From Pseudofulvibacter geojedonensis (lineage in GTDB: Bacteria; Bacteroidota; Bacteroidia; Flavobacteriales; Flavobacteriaceae), in contig NZ_JBHTJM010000005.1 of NCBI RefSeq assembly GCF_042675745.1, positions 186,001-250,000 on the forward strand: 64,000 bases of DNA, given 5' to 3'. Made by a program: the position numbers and the translations under genes. The notes below the pieces were generated by a model. It was given only the letters and a program-made list of their open reading frames with translations, was not told the origin of the DNA and did not search any database. Numbering within the stretch: position 1 is the stretch's first letter; each line of letters starts with the position of its first letter. This document shows, in pieces, positions 7,042-15,841 of the stretch.

Positions 7042-7490
7042 CTAATGCTTTTAATCCTAATTGTTTTTCCGTTAAATACCACCTCTTCATCTACTTGTTT
7101 TCCTAATAAAAGTTTACCTATAGGAGATTGCGGGGCTATAACAAAATACGGTTGGTTATTAAGAGTAACCAAACCTTTACTAATAGCTAAAAAATAGATT
7201 CCGTTACTTGTCTCTACCAGACTTCCTAGCCTAATCTTGGTAGAAGAATTATTAATATTTGTTTTTACTAATAACTCTTGTTGCTTTTGTATGGCAGCAA
7301 ATTGGTTGCCTGCTTTTTCTCGTTCTAACTGCAACATAACTCTGCCTGTTTCATGTTTATCACCAGCAGAGCTTTTAGTTTCTGATTGTAATGACTTTTG
7401 AAGTCCGTCTATTATTTCGTGCAGTGTATTAGCACGTTCATTCAAAAATGATTCGCATATATTATATAACTGTTGTTTTATATTGCTCAT
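7038..7490 (-). CDS. GreA/GreB-like factor
   Basis: A 150-residue protein with an N-terminal coiled region (about 1-80) and a C-terminal beta domain whose SPIGKLLLGKQV segment matches the end of GreA/GreB transcript-cleavage factors. Gre factors enter the RNA polymerase secondary channel. The N-terminal hairpin is shorter and diverged from true GreA, so activity may differ. Relatives are often mislabelled as 3-oxoacyl-ACP synthase in Bacteroidota. Its start overlaps the FAD oxidoreductase stop (TAATG), so the two are co-translated. Confidence 0.7.
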   Translation of the reverse strand: MSNIKQQLYNICESFLNERANTLHEIIDGLQKSLQSETKSSAGDKHETGRVMLQLEREKAGNQFAAIQKQQELLVKTNINNSSTKIRLGSLVETSNGIYFLAISKGLVTLNNQPYFVIAPQSPIGKLLLGKQVDEEVVFNGKTIRIKSIS

Positions 7491-8599
7491 TAAAGTAATT
7501 CTCCTAATTCTTTACCAATCAAACTACCAATAGCTACTCCCATACCGCCCATTCTTACACCACAATATACATTATTAGACAGTTGTTTTACAATAGCTTT
7601 TTTTTGTTTCCCTACACCCATTATTCCTGTCCACCTATGATCAATTTCGAAACTTGTTTCTGGTAAAATCGTCGTACTTAGCAACTCTTCCAATTTATTC
7701 TGAATTAACACTGTAGTTTGCATTACAGTAGTTTCTTCAGCTTTAAAATCTAAGTTTCTTCCCCCACCAAAAAGAATTCTATTATTAATGTTTCTAAAAT
7801 AATAATAACCTTCTTCTAAATGAAAAGTTCCTTTTATATGAAGATTTTTTATAGGCTTAGTAATTAAAACTTGAGCTCTTGCTGGTAATACTTCTTCGTT
7901 CAATAATTGAGAAGCAAAACCATTAGTGGCAATTAATAACTTATTGGTTTTAAATGAATAATCTGTCAATTCTATTTCTACAGATCTACCTAAATCAGTG
8001 AATGATCTTACCTGTGTATTATTTAAGATTTTAATATTTTTACTTTGAGCCAACTTTAATAAAGCTGCCATCATTTTACCTGTATCTATTTGTCCTTCAA
8101 ACTGATTGAACACATAATACTCTTTTACATTTTTAAAATTGAATTTATTATCAGAAATACTAAAAACAGAATTTTTAAAAACAGGATTTAATAACGAATT
8201 GGTGTAATCTATTTTATCTGCACAAGTATCGAACAAGGTATCATTTTTAGAAAATAGTTCGTAGCTTCCGTTTTGTTGAAAATCAATAGCAGCATCACCT
8301 AAATTCTTCCGAAGTAATTCTAAGCCTTTCCAACGCTTTTCTACCAATTCAATTACTTCTTGCTCTGAATGTGATTCTAAATCTGATAATACTTCAGAAA
8401 TACTACCAAAACAAGCAAATCCAGCATTTTTAGTACTTGCTCCTTGAGGCAACAACCCTCTCTCTAAAACTAATATTTTTGCTAAAGGGTGATTTTCTCT
8501 TAATGTTAAGGCAGTATTTAAACCTACAATTCCACTACCTATAATTGTAAAATCTACATTACTAAACCACTCATCTTGTTCCCAAAAACTTAAGTTCAT
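7490..8599 (-). CDS. FAD-dependent oxidoreductase (DAO family)
   Basis: A 369-residue flavoenzyme with the N-terminal dinucleotide motif IIGSGIVGLNTAL, the ribose-binding Glu in VLERG, and the STKNAGFACFG loop typical of D-amino-acid-oxidase/glycine-oxidase-like enzymes. The C-terminus (GVRMGGMGVAIGS) contains the second FAD contact. No signal peptide, so it is cytosolic. The substrate is probably an amine or amino acid but cannot be read from the sequence. It is first in a two-gene unit with the Gre-like factor. Confidence 0.8.
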   Translation of the reverse strand: MNLSFWEQDEWFSNVDFTIIGSGIVGLNTALTLRENHPLAKILVLERGLLPQGASTKNAGFACFGSISEVLSDLESHSEQEVIELVEKRWKGLELLRKNLGDAAIDFQQNGSYELFSKNDTLFDTCADKIDYTNSLLNPVFKNSVFSISDNKFNFKNVKEYYVFNQFEGQIDTGKMMAALLKLAQSKNIKILNNTQVRSFTDLGRSVEIELTDYSFKTNKLLIATNGFASQLLNEEVLPARAQVLITKPIKNLHIKGTFHLEEGYYYFRNINNRILFGGGRNLDFKAEETTVMQTTVLIQNKLEELLSTTILPETSFEIDHRWTGIMGVGKQKKAIVKQLSNNVYCGVRMGGMGVAIGSLIGKELGELL

Positions 8600-8631
8600 A
8601 CATCAAATTTAATTCTTCAAAAATAATAAAA

Positions 8632-8654
8632 AAGGCTCCTTAATTAGGAGCCTT
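8632..8654 (-). terminator. Terminator after metalloprotease
   Basis: AAGGCTCCT / AGGAGCCTT perfect 9-bp stem with a 5-nt loop. On the minus strand it is followed by a T-rich run, so it ends the metalloprotease transcript before the FAD oxidoreductase. Confidence 0.85.
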
Positions 8655-8675
8655 AATTTATCTAAATAATAATCT

Positions 8676-11600
8676 CTAATTAATTATTAATTTTTTAGTT
8701 GCACTTTTTCCTCCTGTTTCCACATTTAACAAATAGATTCCAGAAGAAACATCACTAACATTTATTGCTTTTTCAAAAACATCACTAGAGTTTTTAAATG
8801 CATTAGTAAATATTTTTCTACCCCTAATATCAAATAAAGATACGTTAACATCTTCTTTAGTGCTTAAAATTAAGTTAAATGTATCATTAGCAGGATTAGG
8901 ATAAATATCAAATAAATTAAAATTAAAATTATCTACACTCAATGCAGAGTCTATAGTAATATCTGTTCTTAAATTTGGTAAAGTGCCTCCATTACTATCA
9001 TTTGTATCTACTCTAAAGAAATCTGTACCATTAACTCCAGAAGTATTTGTATATGTTATTCTCGAGTTGTTGATATCATCTTGTGTAAATGTATTCCCTA
9101 CTATTAAAGCTGGCCCAGCATTTAAATGCAATGTTCCGTTAGTAGGTAAAACAGTTAATGTAAATACAATATCTGTTGCATTTGCTGTATTTGGACTTGT
9201 TACTTCTAGATGAGTATTAGCCACTATTTCTGTAGCAGAAGGAACTAACTCAACTACTGACTGATTAATTCTATTTGGTGAGGCTGTTGCTACAAAACCA
9301 GCTTTACAAATCCTTAAATCTATCGAGTTTAAAATAGTTGTTGTAGCTCCTGTATTTGCCCCAAATACTGTCCAATTCCCATTCATTTCTACACCATCAA
9401 AAACCGTTAACTCTTGTCCAGCTCTTGGAGTAGCACTACCTGTTGCTGGGCTACCACAAACTATTGCCGATCCAGCTTCATCATCCCAAGTTACATCCAT
9501 ACCAGCATTACCGGTAGGGCATGCTCCATTAAATGGATAACTAGATACTGCTGCTCCTGGATCTTGTAAAACAAAATGTAAATTACTTAAATCTGGAGCT
9601 GTAAAGTTTAGTTTAAAATTAAGATCAGTAATAGCTCCCGAATCTGGAACATTCGCTGCACTTAAAAATTCAAAAGCTGTAGCATTAGGTGTTAATGTAA
9701 TATTGGTAGGGAAATTATAATCGGTACAAACATCACCAGCAACAAAATTAAACCCTATACCTATTCTTGATGTATTGATATTAAAAAATATATTTCCATT
9801 ACCTTTTACCATAACCCTACAATCATCTGCAGTAACATTAGGCACAGTAATATCATGAGAACCATCGTTAGGAACTGCCGAAGCTAAAACTGTTGGGTAA
9901 GTCATTCCTCCATCAGTAGATAACAATATATCTACATTAGGAGTGTTCACAGTACCTGCATTTGTTCCTGCTACATTCCATGTAATTGTTTCTAAATTCC
10001 CTTGCGACCAAGTAGTAGCTGTATTTTGAGAAGTTACCGTAAATGGGCCAGCTGTTGTTTCAACGTCTACTGTCATATTATCTACTGCAGTTCTTCCTCC
10101 ATTATTAGCATTATCCCTTACTGTTAACCTGAAATTGATATCTCTATCTACAGAAGATAATTTTTCCCATGTAGTAGAAACTCCTCCATTATTTACAATG
10201 TCTTGTATTCTTGGTACATATCTAGTTGGATTAGTGGTTCCTTCAAATGAACGAACTAATGGCCCAGTAGCAGTATTATCTGCAGGAACTCCTGATGGTC
10301 CTAAATCATATTGTTCCCAAGTATAGGTATGACTAGTAGTTCCATCTGCATCGGTTGAAGACCCTGTTAACATATAAGGAGTAGACATAGGTATAATATA
10401 ATTACTTCCGGCTTCAGCGGTTGGTGCCGCATTACCTGTAGCTGTTTGTGCACCACAAGTACTATTACCTATGGTAACATTATCCCAAATCATCTGTAAA
10501 CTCTTTTGATGAAAATAGGCATCACTATTAGACTGAACATTATCTGTTCCACAAATACCTGCATAAGCCATTATAGTTGTACCACTTCCTGGCTCATATG
10601 CATTAGAAGCTGTTCTATTTCCTCCAGCACAATTACCTTGATTTCCATTAAAGGTATGTGGAGCCCCAAACTGATGTCCTAATTCATGTGCTACGTAATC
10701 AATATCATAAGGATCTCCAACCGGCGCAGCACTTCCAGTAATACCTCTAGCTTTGCTCGCTGTACAAGGAGAGTTTAACTGAGCCAATCCTCCACCTCCA
10801 GTACTAAAAGTATGCCCCACATCGTAATTCGCAGAACCTATATTGGCATCAATTTCTGTTTGACTTTGGTTGATTAATGTACCTGCATTATTGTTATCAA
10901 AGTTATCTGAAGTAATAAATACTATATTATCGTTATTTCCTATTAAAGTCATCGTAATAGAAAAATCTCGTTCATATACGAAATTATTCCTAGTAATTGT
11001 AACTACTATAGCTGCCATAACTGCAGCTCTTCTTGCAGCAACTGTATCTGCACCAGTTAAACCTGCTGCCTCCCAATGAAATTGAGAATATTCAATTGTA
11101 GTTGCAACAGCTAATCTAAAATCACGCATCATACCATCTCCAGTATCACGCATTAGATAACTATTACTCAATGATTTATTACTCATAGTTACTTCATCAT
11201 CTACAAAATCACATCTCCAAGATGTGTCTAATACCGGTAAATCTTTTCTTCCATAAACAATATAATTATTACCTTCTTTAGTATAAGGATCTATAAACTG
11301 CGTTCCTTTTTTAATTGAAAACATCATAAGATGTAAGCCTTGGGGAGTTACAGAAAATCTTATTGTATTTCCTGCATCAACGATACTTGTTCCTGAATAA
11401 GATTGGATGTTAGGATATTTTGATTGAAGTTCTTCATCCATAACTGAGGCTTTAAAAATCTTAAATGATTCTATTGTACCATCAGATAAAGGGAAGTCAA
11501 TAATTACATCTGACTCAGAAGCAACTTTTCTGTCTGGAGCGCTTGCTAAACTTACTTTTAAAGATTCTAGATCTAATTGATAAAAATCGGCTTTCTTAGG

Positions 11601-11747
11601 TTCAGATTTTCTAATCATTTTTTCTAAATTAGATAATCTGTGCTTAGAAATTTTTGTCCAATTTGTTTTTTGGCTTTGTGCAAAAGCACTGGTGAAAAAC
11701 AAAATAAGCAAACAAAACACATACAGTTTTGGGTAATTTTTTTTCAT
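8676..11747 (-). CDS. Secreted M12B-like zinc metalloprotease, T9SS cargo
   Basis: A 1023-residue exported protease. I start it at ATG 11747, giving a clean signal peptide (MKKNYPKLYVFCLLILFFTS). Domains in order: propeptide-like region; reprolysin-like peptidase with zinc motif HELGHQFGAPH and a downstream Met-turn (MAYAG); Ig-like/fibronectin-like region; a proprotein-convertase P-like domain; a CSPG/cadherin-like repeat; and a C-terminal T9SS type-A sorting domain (IYPNPANDTFN, ending KKLIIN). It is probably secreted or anchored on the cell surface for protein degradation. Flanking hairpins suggest a single-gene unit. Confidence 0.92.
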   Translation of the reverse strand: MKKNYPKLYVFCLLILFFTSAFAQSQKTNWTKISKHRLSNLEKMIRKSEPKKADFYQLDLESLKVSLASAPDRKVASESDVIIDFPLSDGTIESFKIFKASVMDEELQSKYPNIQSYSGTSIVDAGNTIRFSVTPQGLHLMMFSIKKGTQFIDPYTKEGNNYIVYGRKDLPVLDTSWRCDFVDDEVTMSNKSLSNSYLMRDTGDGMMRDFRLAVATTIEYSQFHWEAAGLTGADTVAARRAAVMAAIVVTITRNNFVYERDFSITMTLIGNNDNIVFITSDNFDNNNAGTLINQSQTEIDANIGSANYDVGHTFSTGGGGLAQLNSPCTASKARGITGSAAPVGDPYDIDYVAHELGHQFGAPHTFNGNQGNCAGGNRTASNAYEPGSGTTIMAYAGICGTDNVQSNSDAYFHQKSLQMIWDNVTIGNSTCGAQTATGNAAPTAEAGSNYIIPMSTPYMLTGSSTDADGTTSHTYTWEQYDLGPSGVPADNTATGPLVRSFEGTTNPTRYVPRIQDIVNNGGVSTTWEKLSSVDRDINFRLTVRDNANNGGRTAVDNMTVDVETTAGPFTVTSQNTATTWSQGNLETITWNVAGTNAGTVNTPNVDILLSTDGGMTYPTVLASAVPNDGSHDITVPNVTADDCRVMVKGNGNIFFNINTSRIGIGFNFVAGDVCTDYNFPTNITLTPNATAFEFLSAANVPDSGAITDLNFKLNFTAPDLSNLHFVLQDPGAAVSSYPFNGACPTGNAGMDVTWDDEAGSAIVCGSPATGSATPRAGQELTVFDGVEMNGNWTVFGANTGATTTILNSIDLRICKAGFVATASPNRINQSVVELVPSATEIVANTHLEVTSPNTANATDIVFTLTVLPTNGTLHLNAGPALIVGNTFTQDDINNSRITYTNTSGVNGTDFFRVDTNDSNGGTLPNLRTDITIDSALSVDNFNFNLFDIYPNPANDTFNLILSTKEDVNVSLFDIRGRKIFTNAFKNSSDVFEKAINVSDVSSGIYLLNVETGGKSATKKLIIN

Positions 11748-11826
11748 GACTCTTAATTTTTTGGATTTTCGAGTCACCAATTTACCACAAAAGATTCTGA
11801 CTAACAACTATTTAACGTTGCAAAAC

Positions 11827-11856
11827 AAAAAAGCCTACTTATTTAGTAGGCTTTTT
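11827..11856 (-). terminator. Terminator after accC
   Basis: AAAAAGCCTAC / GTAGGCTTTTT stem with a 7-nt loop. It lies just past the accC stop on the minus strand, and its symmetric A/T flanks would also work in the other direction. Confidence 0.85.
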
Positions 11857-11874
11857 AATTTATAAACTTAAAAT

Positions 11875-13230
11875 TTATATAGTACTTTCTTTCTTTTTCA
11901 TTTTGAAATCTTCCATAAATTTCGTGGTATAATTACCCGATATATAATCTGGATGATCCATTAATTGTCTATGGAAAGGAATAGTTGTTTTTATACCTTC
12001 TATCACGAATTCATCTAAAGCACGCTTCATCTTATTAATTGCCTCTTCTCTAGTTTGAGCAGTAGTAATTAACTTAGCAATCATTGAATCGTAATTAGGC
12101 GGAATCATGTATCCTGAGTACACATGAGTATCTAAACGAACACCGTGACCTCCTGGAGCATGCAATGTAGTAATCTTACCTGGAGAAGGTCTAAAGTCAT
12201 TATATGGATCTTCTGCATTGATACGACACTCTATTGAATGTAATTGTGGATAGTAGTTCTTTCCAGAAATTGGCACACCAGCAGCAACTAATATTTGCTC
12301 ACGAATTAAATCGTAATCTACTACTTCTTCTGTAATAGGGTGCTCTACTTGTATACGAGTATTCATCTCCATAAAGTAGAAATTTCTGTGCTTATCTACT
12401 AAAAACTCAACTGTACCAGCTCCTTCATACTTAATGTACTCTGCAGCTTTAACAGCAGCATCTCCCATACGCTCACGTAATTCGTCAGTCATAAATGGAG
12501 AAGGTGTTTCCTCTGTTAATTTTTGGTGACGACGTTGTACAGAACAATCTCTTTCAGATAAGTGACATGCCTTACCGTTAGAGTCTCCTACAACTTGTAT
12601 TTCGATATGTCTTGGCTCTTCAATAAGTTTTTCCATATACATATCGTCATTACCAAAGGCAGCCTTAGATTCTTGACGAGCAGAATCCCAAGCATCTCTT
12701 AAGTCTTCTTGTTTCCAAACAGCACGCATACCTTTACCTCCACCACCGGCAGAAGCTTTAAGCATTACTGGGTAACCCGTTTCCTCAGCTATTCTTTCAC
12801 ACTCTTCATATGTTTCAATAACCCCTTCACTACCTGGTACACAAGGAACTCCTGCTGCAATCATAGTTGATTTTGCAGATGCCTTATTTCCCATTTTATC
12901 AATCATGTCTCCAGAAGCTCCAATGAATTTTATTCCATGTTCATCACAAATTCTAGAAAACTTAGCATTTTCAGATAAGAATCCGTACCCTGGATGTATT
13001 GCATCTGCATTGGTTATTTCTGCAGCAGCAATAATGTTAGACATTTTTAAATATGATTGATTACTTGGCGCTGGACCAATACAAACCGCTTCGTCTGCAA
13101 ACTTAACGTGTAAGCTTTCTGCATCTGCTTTAGAATAAACAGCTACGGTTTTTATTCCCATCTCCTTACATGTTCTTATAACACGTAAAGCGATCTCACC
13201 TCTATTGGCGATTAATATTTTTTTAAACAT
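11875..13230 (-). CDS. accC: Biotin carboxylase subunit of acetyl-CoA carboxylase
   Basis: A 451-residue ATP-grasp enzyme, normal for AccC. It carboxylates biotin on AccB with ATP and bicarbonate, the first step of fatty-acid synthesis. Visible motifs are the N-terminal ILIANRGEIALRVIR, the Gly-rich ATP loop KASAGGGGKGMRAV, the catalytic region MEMNTRIQVEHPITE, and ECRINAEDP. It is the last gene of the fabH-accB-accC set, separated from accB by a hairpin that may lower its expression relative to AccB. Confidence 0.97.
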   Translation of the reverse strand: MFKKILIANRGEIALRVIRTCKEMGIKTVAVYSKADAESLHVKFADEAVCIGPAPSNQSYLKMSNIIAAAEITNADAIHPGYGFLSENAKFSRICDEHGIKFIGASGDMIDKMGNKASAKSTMIAAGVPCVPGSEGVIETYEECERIAEETGYPVMLKASAGGGGKGMRAVWKQEDLRDAWDSARQESKAAFGNDDMYMEKLIEEPRHIEIQVVGDSNGKACHLSERDCSVQRRHQKLTEETPSPFMTDELRERMGDAAVKAAEYIKYEGAGTVEFLVDKHRNFYFMEMNTRIQVEHPITEEVVDYDLIREQILVAAGVPISGKNYYPQLHSIECRINAEDPYNDFRPSPGKITTLHAPGGHGVRLDTHVYSGYMIPPNYDSMIAKLITTAQTREEAINKMKRALDEFVIEGIKTTIPFHRQLMDHPDYISGNYTTKFMEDFKMKKKESTI

Positions 13231-13261
13231 AAATTTTTAAATTTTCAATATTCAAAAAAAC

Positions 13262-13306
13262 AAATCGCAATTTCAATTGAGATTTGATTATTGAAAATTG
13301 CGATTT
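13262..13306 (-). terminator. Attenuator-like terminator between accB and accC
   Basis: AAATCGCAATTT (13262-13273) and AAATTGCGATTT (13295-13306) form a perfect 12-bp stem with a 21-nt loop. On the minus strand a run of seven T follows. It sits inside an operon, so partial read-through is likely. Confidence 0.75.
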
Positions 13307-13311
13307 ATACT

Positions 13312-13797
13312 TTATGATGGATCTACTAAGAATAATGGTTGATCAAACTCAACAGGTGAAGAATCATCAACTAAAATTTTAACGATTTTTCCTGAAACTT
13401 CAGATTCTATCTCGTTAAATAATTTCATAGCTTCGATAATACATAATACATCTCCTTCAGCTATTGTTTGTCCTACTTCTGCAAATACTGGTTTATCTGG
13501 AGAAGGCTTTCTGTAGAAAGTACCAATTATTGGTGACTTAACTGTAATATACTTAGAATCATCTGAAGCTGGTGTTTCTGCAGCAGGTGCAGCAGGTGCT
13601 TGAGCAGCTACTGGTGCTACTGGTGCAGCTTGAGGCATCATTGGCGCAGCTGCCATTGGCATTTGCTGAACAATAGTTGTTCCTTCTTCAGATCCAGTTT
13701 TAATAGTAATCTTTACATCGTCCATTTCTAACTTTACTTCGCTAGCTCCAGACTTAGCAACAAACTTGATTAAATTTTGAATTTCTTTTAAATCCAT
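13312..13797 (-). CDS. accB: Biotin carboxyl carrier protein
   Basis: A 161-residue BCCP. An N-terminal short domain is followed by a flexible Ala/Pro-rich linker (about residues 45-75) and the biotinyl domain with the biotinylation motif EAMKLFNEIE. The Lys in this motif carries biotin, which AccC carboxylates. It stands 42 bases after fabH on the same strand, and accC follows. Confidence 0.97.
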   Translation of the reverse strand: MDLKEIQNLIKFVAKSGASEVKLEMDDVKITIKTGSEEGTTIVQQMPMAAAPMMPQAAPVAPVAAQAPAAPAAETPASDDSKYITVKSPIIGTFYRKPSPDKPVFAEVGQTIAEGDVLCIIEAMKLFNEIESEVSGKIVKILVDDSSPVEFDQPLFLVDPS

Positions 13798-13839
13798 AAT
13801 AATTAGAGTTGTTTATTTTAGTTGTTATTTTAAATCAAA

Positions 13840-14835
13840 TTAAGAATTGTAAGCCCATTTTAAATAGATAGAACCCCATGTGAAACCACCTCCAAATGCT
13901 GCAAATACAATGTTATCTCCTTTTTTTAATTCCTTTTCAAAATCACTTAATAAAAGTGGCAAGGTTGCAGAAGTAGTATTACCATACTTCTGAATATTCA
14001 TCAATACTTTTTCTTCGTCTAGCCCCATTCTTTCTGATGTAGCATCAATAATACGTTTATTAGCTTGATGAGCAACTAACCAATTTACATCATCATGAGT
14101 AAGACTATTACGCTCCATTATTTTGGCACTAACATCTGCCATGTTAGACACTGCATATTTAAATACAGATCTACCTTCTTGATGAACAAAGTGTTGTTTA
14201 TTCTTTACTGTTTCATCAGAAGCTGGTAAAATAGAACCACCCGCATCTATCTTTAAAAACTCTCTACCTACTCCATCACTTCTCAGGTATTGATCCATGA
14301 ACCCTAATCCTTCGTCATTTGGTTCGAATAAAACAGCACCACCTCCATCTCCAAAAATAATAGATGTAGCTCTATCTTCATAATCTATAATAGAAGACAT
14401 TTTATCTGCACCTATTAAAAGAACTTTTTTATAGCGGCCAGACTCTACATACATCGATGCGGTTGCCATTCCGTATAAAAAACTAGAGCATGCTGCACAT
14501 AAATCGTATGCAAATGCATTAATTGCCCCAATTTTAGACGCTACATATACTCCGGTAGAAGCTACAGGCATATCTGGTGTAGCTGTTGCCATTATTACGG
14601 CATCAATATCTTTTGGATCTAGATTTGCTTTTTGAATTAAGTCTTGGGCTGCTTTTATTGCAAGGTAAGAAGTACCTTCACCCTCTTCTTTTAATAATCG
14701 ACGCTCTTTAATACCTGTTCTGGTAGTAATCCATTCGTCGTTAGTATCAACCATTGTTTCCAGTATCTGGTTGGTTAACACATAGTCAGGAACATAGCCT
14801 CCGACAGCTGTTATTGCAGCAGTGATTTTACTCAT
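13840..14835 (-). CDS. fabH: 3-oxoacyl-ACP synthase III
   Basis: A 331-residue KAS III that condenses acetyl-CoA or a branched starter with malonyl-ACP to begin fatty-acid synthesis. The triad is visible: Cys in DLCAACSSFLYG, His in VAHQANKRI, Asn in KYGNTTSAT. The C-terminal FAAFGGGFTWGS is typical. It lies downstream of rpmF, separated by a terminator hairpin, and upstream of accB. Confidence 0.97.
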   Translation of the reverse strand: MSKITAAITAVGGYVPDYVLTNQILETMVDTNDEWITTRTGIKERRLLKEEGEGTSYLAIKAAQDLIQKANLDPKDIDAVIMATATPDMPVASTGVYVASKIGAINAFAYDLCAACSSFLYGMATASMYVESGRYKKVLLIGADKMSSIIDYEDRATSIIFGDGGGAVLFEPNDEGLGFMDQYLRSDGVGREFLKIDAGGSILPASDETVKNKQHFVHQEGRSVFKYAVSNMADVSAKIMERNSLTHDDVNWLVAHQANKRIIDATSERMGLDEEKVLMNIQKYGNTTSATLPLLLSDFEKELKKGDNIVFAAFGGGFTWGSIYLKWAYNS

Positions 14836-14972
14836 TTTTTCATTTTTTTGCTAAAAAAGACTGAAAATCAATGGTTTTAGTCCGTTTTTATTCAAAAATC
14901 GATGCAAAATAAACTCTTTTTAAGAGATAGAAAAATTTATCAGCAACTTTTTAAAATGCATACATAACAAAA

Positions 14973-14993
14973 AACTCTCACTTAGTGAGAGTT
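14973..14993 (-). terminator. Terminator after rpmF
   Basis: AACTCTCAC-TTA-GTGAGAGTT, a perfect 9-bp stem with a tight loop. It is followed on the minus strand by a T-run, between rpmF and fabH. Confidence 0.85.
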
Positions 14994-15024
14994 CTATTGT
15001 ATACTAATAGAAAGCAGATAAAAT

Positions 15025-15225
15025 TTATTCTACTTCTTCTTCTACTGAGTTATCAATAAGTACTTGACCTCTGTAGTATAATTTACCTTCATGCCAATGA
15101 GCTCTGTGGTATAAGTGAGCCTCACCAGTTGTAGGACAAGTTGCTATTTGAGGTACAGTAGCCTTATAGTGAGTTCTTCTCTTATCTCTTCTTGTTTTCG
15201 AGATTTTTCTCTTAGGATGTGCCAT
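15025..15225 (-). CDS. rpmF: 50S ribosomal protein L32
   Basis: A 66-residue basic ribosomal protein with the typical N-terminus MAHPKRKISKTRRDKRRTHY and a mid-section ATCPTTGEAHLYHRAH. It has one Cys in place of the zinc-binding four found in some L32 forms, and a Glu-rich C-terminus. It sits 8 bases after the DUF177 gene, the near-universal bacterial arrangement. Confidence 0.96.
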   Translation of the reverse strand: MAHPKRKISKTRRDKRRTHYKATVPQIATCPTTGEAHLYHRAHWHEGKLYYRGQVLIDNSVEEEVE

Positions 15226-15233
15226 TTTCTACC

Positions 15234-15767
15234 TTATTTATCTGTTAATAGATTCTTTAATTTATTCCAACGAGGATCAATATCTTCTGATTCTTCTTCC
15301 TCTGATTTTTCTTTTAAACTATACTCTTCTAATTTTGACAAAATTTCTGAATCTAATGTACCGTCTTCAACACCAGGGTGTATCGATTTAGAAGGTTTAG
15401 CCAATACAATCATTTCATATATGTATTGCTGAACTTTTACTTCGTATTCGCCATGAGGCAAAATAAGTATTTCTTCATTTTCATCATTAAATTCTTCTCC
15501 AAACTTTACAATTAAATGTAATGATGTTGAAATATCTTGATTAAATGGCTCGTTAGTAAGGTCACAATTAACATTAATAATACCATTCGCTTCAAAATTT
15601 AACTCCATCATAGTGGATGTTTTGTTTAACAATAAAGATACCTTTATATCTGAACTATTAAACTCATGATAATCAAAATTCTCAAAGAACGATTGCTTTA
15701 TATCAAACTCAAAACGGTGTTTTCCTTCTTTTAAACCTACAAACGGAATCGTAAACTCTTTCATCAT
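15234..15767 (-). CDS. DUF177 / YceD-family protein
   Basis: A 177-residue YceD-like protein. Members lie upstream of rpmF in most bacteria and have been linked to 23S rRNA handling. The central part has Cys in INVNCDLTNEPF, and the protein ends in an acidic, Glu/Ser-rich tail. Two ATG codons in tandem make the start ambiguous by one residue. A TAnnTTTG box lies just upstream, so this is probably the first gene of its unit. Confidence 0.88.
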   Translation of the reverse strand: MMKEFTIPFVGLKEGKHRFEFDIKQSFFENFDYHEFNSSDIKVSLLLNKTSTMMELNFEANGIINVNCDLTNEPFNQDISTSLHLIVKFGEEFNDENEEILILPHGEYEVKVQQYIYEMIVLAKPSKSIHPGVEDGTLDSEILSKLEEYSLKEKSEEEESEDIDPRWNKLKNLLTDK

Positions 15768-15790
15768 TGAAAATCATCATTTTGAGGGCG

Positions 15791-15798
15791 CAAATATA
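15791..15798 (-). promoter_or_regulatory. -7 box upstream of DUF177-rpmF
   Basis: The minus strand reads TATATTTG, a perfect match to the Bacteroidota -7 consensus TAnnTTTG, 23 bases before the start codon. Confidence 0.6.
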
Positions 15799-15841
15799 AA
15801 CATTTTTTATATACCGCGAACCGTTATAAACATTTTTTTGT

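Noticed and set aside
7038..7490. 3-oxoacyl-ACP synthase annotation for the 150-residue gene
   Set aside because: It lacks the thiolase fold and catalytic Cys/His/Asn; the C-terminus instead matches Gre factors.
8983..9213. Plus-strand frames inside the metalloprotease, accessory frames in RtcB, TonB and lepA genes
   Set aside because: They overlap conserved genes on the opposite strand or in another frame and show no family features of their own.
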